Shown here piece after piece: positions 62,313 to 64,000 of a DNA stretch of 64,000 nucleotides. The translations under genes were made by a program, and so were the position numbers. The notes below the pieces were generated by a model. It searched no databases and was not told the origin of the DNA. It saw only the letters and a list, made by a program, of their open reading frames with translations. Numbering within the stretch: position 1 is the stretch's first letter; every line of letters begins with the position of its first letter. The stretch is from CAVXEH01 sp963805645 (lineage in GTDB: Bacteria; Chloroflexota; Limnocylindria; QHBO01), in NCBI GenBank assembly GCA_963805645.1, contig CAWDVA010000010.1:169815-233814 (forward strand), in the 5' to 3' direction.

Positions 62313-63167
62313 ATGCTCGGCTCACCAGACCGGCGGTCTCGCCCGGGCATCTGGTTCGCGGCGTTCGTCGTCGCCTCGCTCCTCATGCTGCTCGCCTCCC
62401 AGACCGGGCCGGCAATGACCCTCCAGCAGGCGAGCGCCCGCGCGCTCGAGCCGGTTCGGGCGGGAGTGGCGGGCATCGGCCAGGGGATCGCCGGGCTGGT
62501 GGGCACCATCGGCGAGATCGACCGCCTGCGGACCCAGAACGACCAGCTGCGCAGCGCGCTGACCCGGGCCCAGCAGCGGATCGCGGAGCTCCAGGAGGCG
62601 GCGGCCGAGAACACCTCGCTGCGCGGGCTGCTGGGACTCACCAAGACGCTCGTCAACATGCAGCTCCTGCCCGTCCGCATCATCGCCCGCGATCCGTCGA
62701 ACTTCACCTGGGAGGTGGGCATCGACGCGGGGAGCGCCGATGGCCTGGCAGCCGGAATGCCGGTGGTGGGTGCGGCGGAGGGCGCCGGAGCCCTGGTGGG
62801 GACGGTCGTGTCGGTCGGGACCGATACCGCGCAGGTGCGATTCATCGTGGACACCCGCTCCAGCGTGGTGGCGCTTGACCAGGCGAGTCGCGCGCTTGGC
62901 GAGGTGCAGGGCCAGCTGGGCGGCCAGCTCGTCTTCGTGAAGGTGCCGGTGACAGAGCGGCTCGCTCCCGGAGACACCGTCGTGACGGCCGGGCTGAGCC
63001 TGGGGACGGGCCTGGCCAGCCCCTACCCGAAGGGTCTCCTGGTCGGGACGATCCAGGCGGTCGAGCCCGATCCCAACGCCCTGACCCAGACCGCGTTCGT
63101 GCGTCCCGCGCTTGACCCGCAGCAGGTCGAGCGGCTGCTGGTGGTGACCTCGTTCACGCAGGACTGA
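62313..63167 (+). CDS. mreC: Rod shape-determining protein MreC
   Basis: A 284-residue protein with one membrane helix (about 13-33), a coiled coil (about 65-98, DRLRTQNDQLRSALTRAQQR) and the two-part beta domain: ARDPSNFTWEVGIDAGSADG, GTVVSVGTDTAQVRFIVDT, and GDTVVTAGLSLGTGLASPYPKG. All are characteristic of MreC, which links MreB to the cell-wall machinery. It lies 24 bp after mreB. mreD, the usual next gene, does not follow. Confidence 0.94.
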   Translation: MLGSPDRRSRPGIWFAAFVVASLLMLLASQTGPAMTLQQASARALEPVRAGVAGIGQGIAGLVGTIGEIDRLRTQNDQLRSALTRAQQRIAELQEAAAENTSLRGLLGLTKTLVNMQLLPVRIIARDPSNFTWEVGIDAGSADGLAAGMPVVGAAEGAGALVGTVVSVGTDTAQVRFIVDTRSSVVALDQASRALGEVQGQLGGQLVFVKVPVTERLAPGDTVVTAGLSLGTGLASPYPKGLLVGTIQAVEPDPNALTQTAFVRPALDPQQVERLLVVTSFTQD

Positions 63168-63362
63168 TCGGCGGCCTCCTCGCGGCAGGGCAGGGTGGGC
63201 TGGTGGCACCGCAGTACCCCGGGTCGTGGCTCCATCGGGTCGAACCGATCTGGACCATCGCGCCATGGCGCCCCGGCGATCGCGCGCGTAGCGTCGGAGA
63301 TGGCACCGTCAGGGGCGAAGGGCGGGCGGCCGTCACAGGAACCGACCTTCGAGGACAGATCA

Positions 63363-64000
63363 TTGCGCGACCGGATTCGGGCCACCCTCATCGCCATCCT
63401 CTCCACCATCGGGCTGCTCGTGGCGGCCATGCCGGTGCATGCGGTCGTCGCCGCACCGAAGGTGGTGATCATCGTGGGACCGACCGGGGGCTACACGGAC
63501 AGCTACCGAAGCCAGGCCGATGACACCGCCACGGCCGCCGAGGCCGCCGGCGCGGTCGTCACCAAGGTCTACTCGCCGAACGCCACCTGGGCCAACGTCA
63601 AGGCGGCCGTGGACGGCGCGAACATCGTCGTCTACTTCGGCCACGGGAACGGCTACCCCAATCCGTACTCCAGCACCTTCTACGGGGACCGCGTGGACGG
63701 TTGGGGCCTGAACCGGACGACCTCCGGCGGTGATGGCGACAACTGGTCGACCACCATGGTCTACTGCGGTGAGAAGGCTCTCACCGGCACGCTCACATCC
63801 TCCGATGGCGCCGCCCAGCGGCCAATACTGCTCGGGTGGTCCCATCACGCCGGCTCCCGGCTGGGTGATGATCTACTCCGACGCCTGCTATGCCCCGGGC
63901 GCGTCGGAGCCCGGAGCTACCCCGGCCACGGCATCAGAAGCCCGCCAGCGCGCCGGCCACTTCTCGCGACCGGTCCTCGAGGACCTGGGCGCGAGCGCCT
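63363..64000 (+). CDS. Secreted protein with clan-CD-protease-like His and Cys motifs; frameshifted and partial
   Basis: TTG 63363, with GAGGAC upstream, opens a signal peptide (RDRIRATLIAILSTIGLLVA, then MPVHAVVA). An in-frame ATG at 63300 would add 21 residues. The mature part has VVIIVGPTGGYTDSYRSQAD, IVVYFGHGNGYPNPY and WSTTMVYCGEKALTGTL. Near 63817-63823 the sensible frame shifts by one base: it continues YCSGGPITPAPGWVMIYSDA followed by CYAPGASEPGATP to the window end. One base (perhaps a C at 63822-63823) seems extra. A beta-strand followed by His-Gly and another followed by Ala-Cys are the hallmarks of caspase/gingipain-type proteases; this assignment is inference. Confidence 0.5.
   Translation, partial: MRDRIRATLIAILSTIGLLVAAMPVHAVVAAPKVVIIVGPTGGYTDSYRSQADDTATAAEAAGAVVTKVYSPNATWANVKAAVDGANIVVYFGHGNGYPNPYSSTFYGDRVDGWGLNRTTSGGDGDNWSTTMVYCGEKALTGTLTSSDGAAQRPILLGWSHHAGSRLGDDLLRRLLCPGRVGARSYPGHGIRSPPARRPLLATGPRGPGRER

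Overview
The window is about 70% GC and densely coded. It holds roughly 55 protein genes, and I saw no rRNA, tRNA, CRISPR or insertion sequence. Gene content points to a free-living high-GC bacterium: separate PurS/PurQ/small PurL, a GuaB3-type IMP dehydrogenase, a UPF0182 membrane protein, an F420/LLM-type oxidoreductase, the GlgE pathway, CxxC zinc-ribbon proteins and a Gram-positive-style SOS box (GAAC-N4-GTTC). My best guess is Chloroflexota (Limnocylindria/Ellin6529-like); an actinobacterial relative is the alternative. No single marker here proves either.

Layout. 1-7.8 kb: an AlkZ-like glycosylase (cut by the window edge) and lexA on the minus strand, then a YkvA-domain gene, rplI, dnaB, a zinc-ribbon gene, purA and an ABC-2 exporter. 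7.9-13.1 kb: an LLM oxidoreductase, a photolyase broken by a one-base frameshift, a GuaB3-type gene and an NTF2/MBL/truncated-NTF2 set. 13.2-35.6 kb: a purine supercluster (guaA, purD, purE, purB, purC, purS, purQ, purL, purF, purM, purN) interleaved with membrane and zinc-ribbon genes of unknown role. It is interrupted by a minus-strand GGDEF/HD-GYP gene with a coupled small membrane protein. purH and purK are not present. 35.7-41.3 kb: a zinc-ribbon membrane protein, a CPBP protease, radC, an Asp-box propeller protein and a PQQ sugar dehydrogenase lipoprotein. 41.3-57.2 kb: a glucan/trehalose cluster (glgE, treS, mak, glgX, treY, treZ, malQ, with convergent glgB). 57.3-61 kb: a TetR-controlled FtsX-type ABC exporter. 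61.2-64 kb: mreB, mreC (no mreD) and a secreted protein with clan-CD-protease-like motifs that runs off the window.

How the genes work together. The purine genes provide most of the route from PRPP to IMP, then AMP (purA, purB) and GMP (guaB3, guaA). The glucan cluster can close a cycle: TreY/TreZ release trehalose from alpha-glucan, TreS and Mak turn it into maltose-1-phosphate, GlgE polymerises it, GlgB branches it, and GlgX/MalQ trim and rearrange.

Regulation. At least seven genes have a TANNNT box 6-8 nt before the start codon, as expected of leaderless transcripts. Many operon junctions use 4-base start/stop overlaps, and purL seems to begin at a CTG inside such an overlap. lexA has an SOS box between its -35 and -10 elements, and tetR has a perfect inverted repeat across its own start codon.
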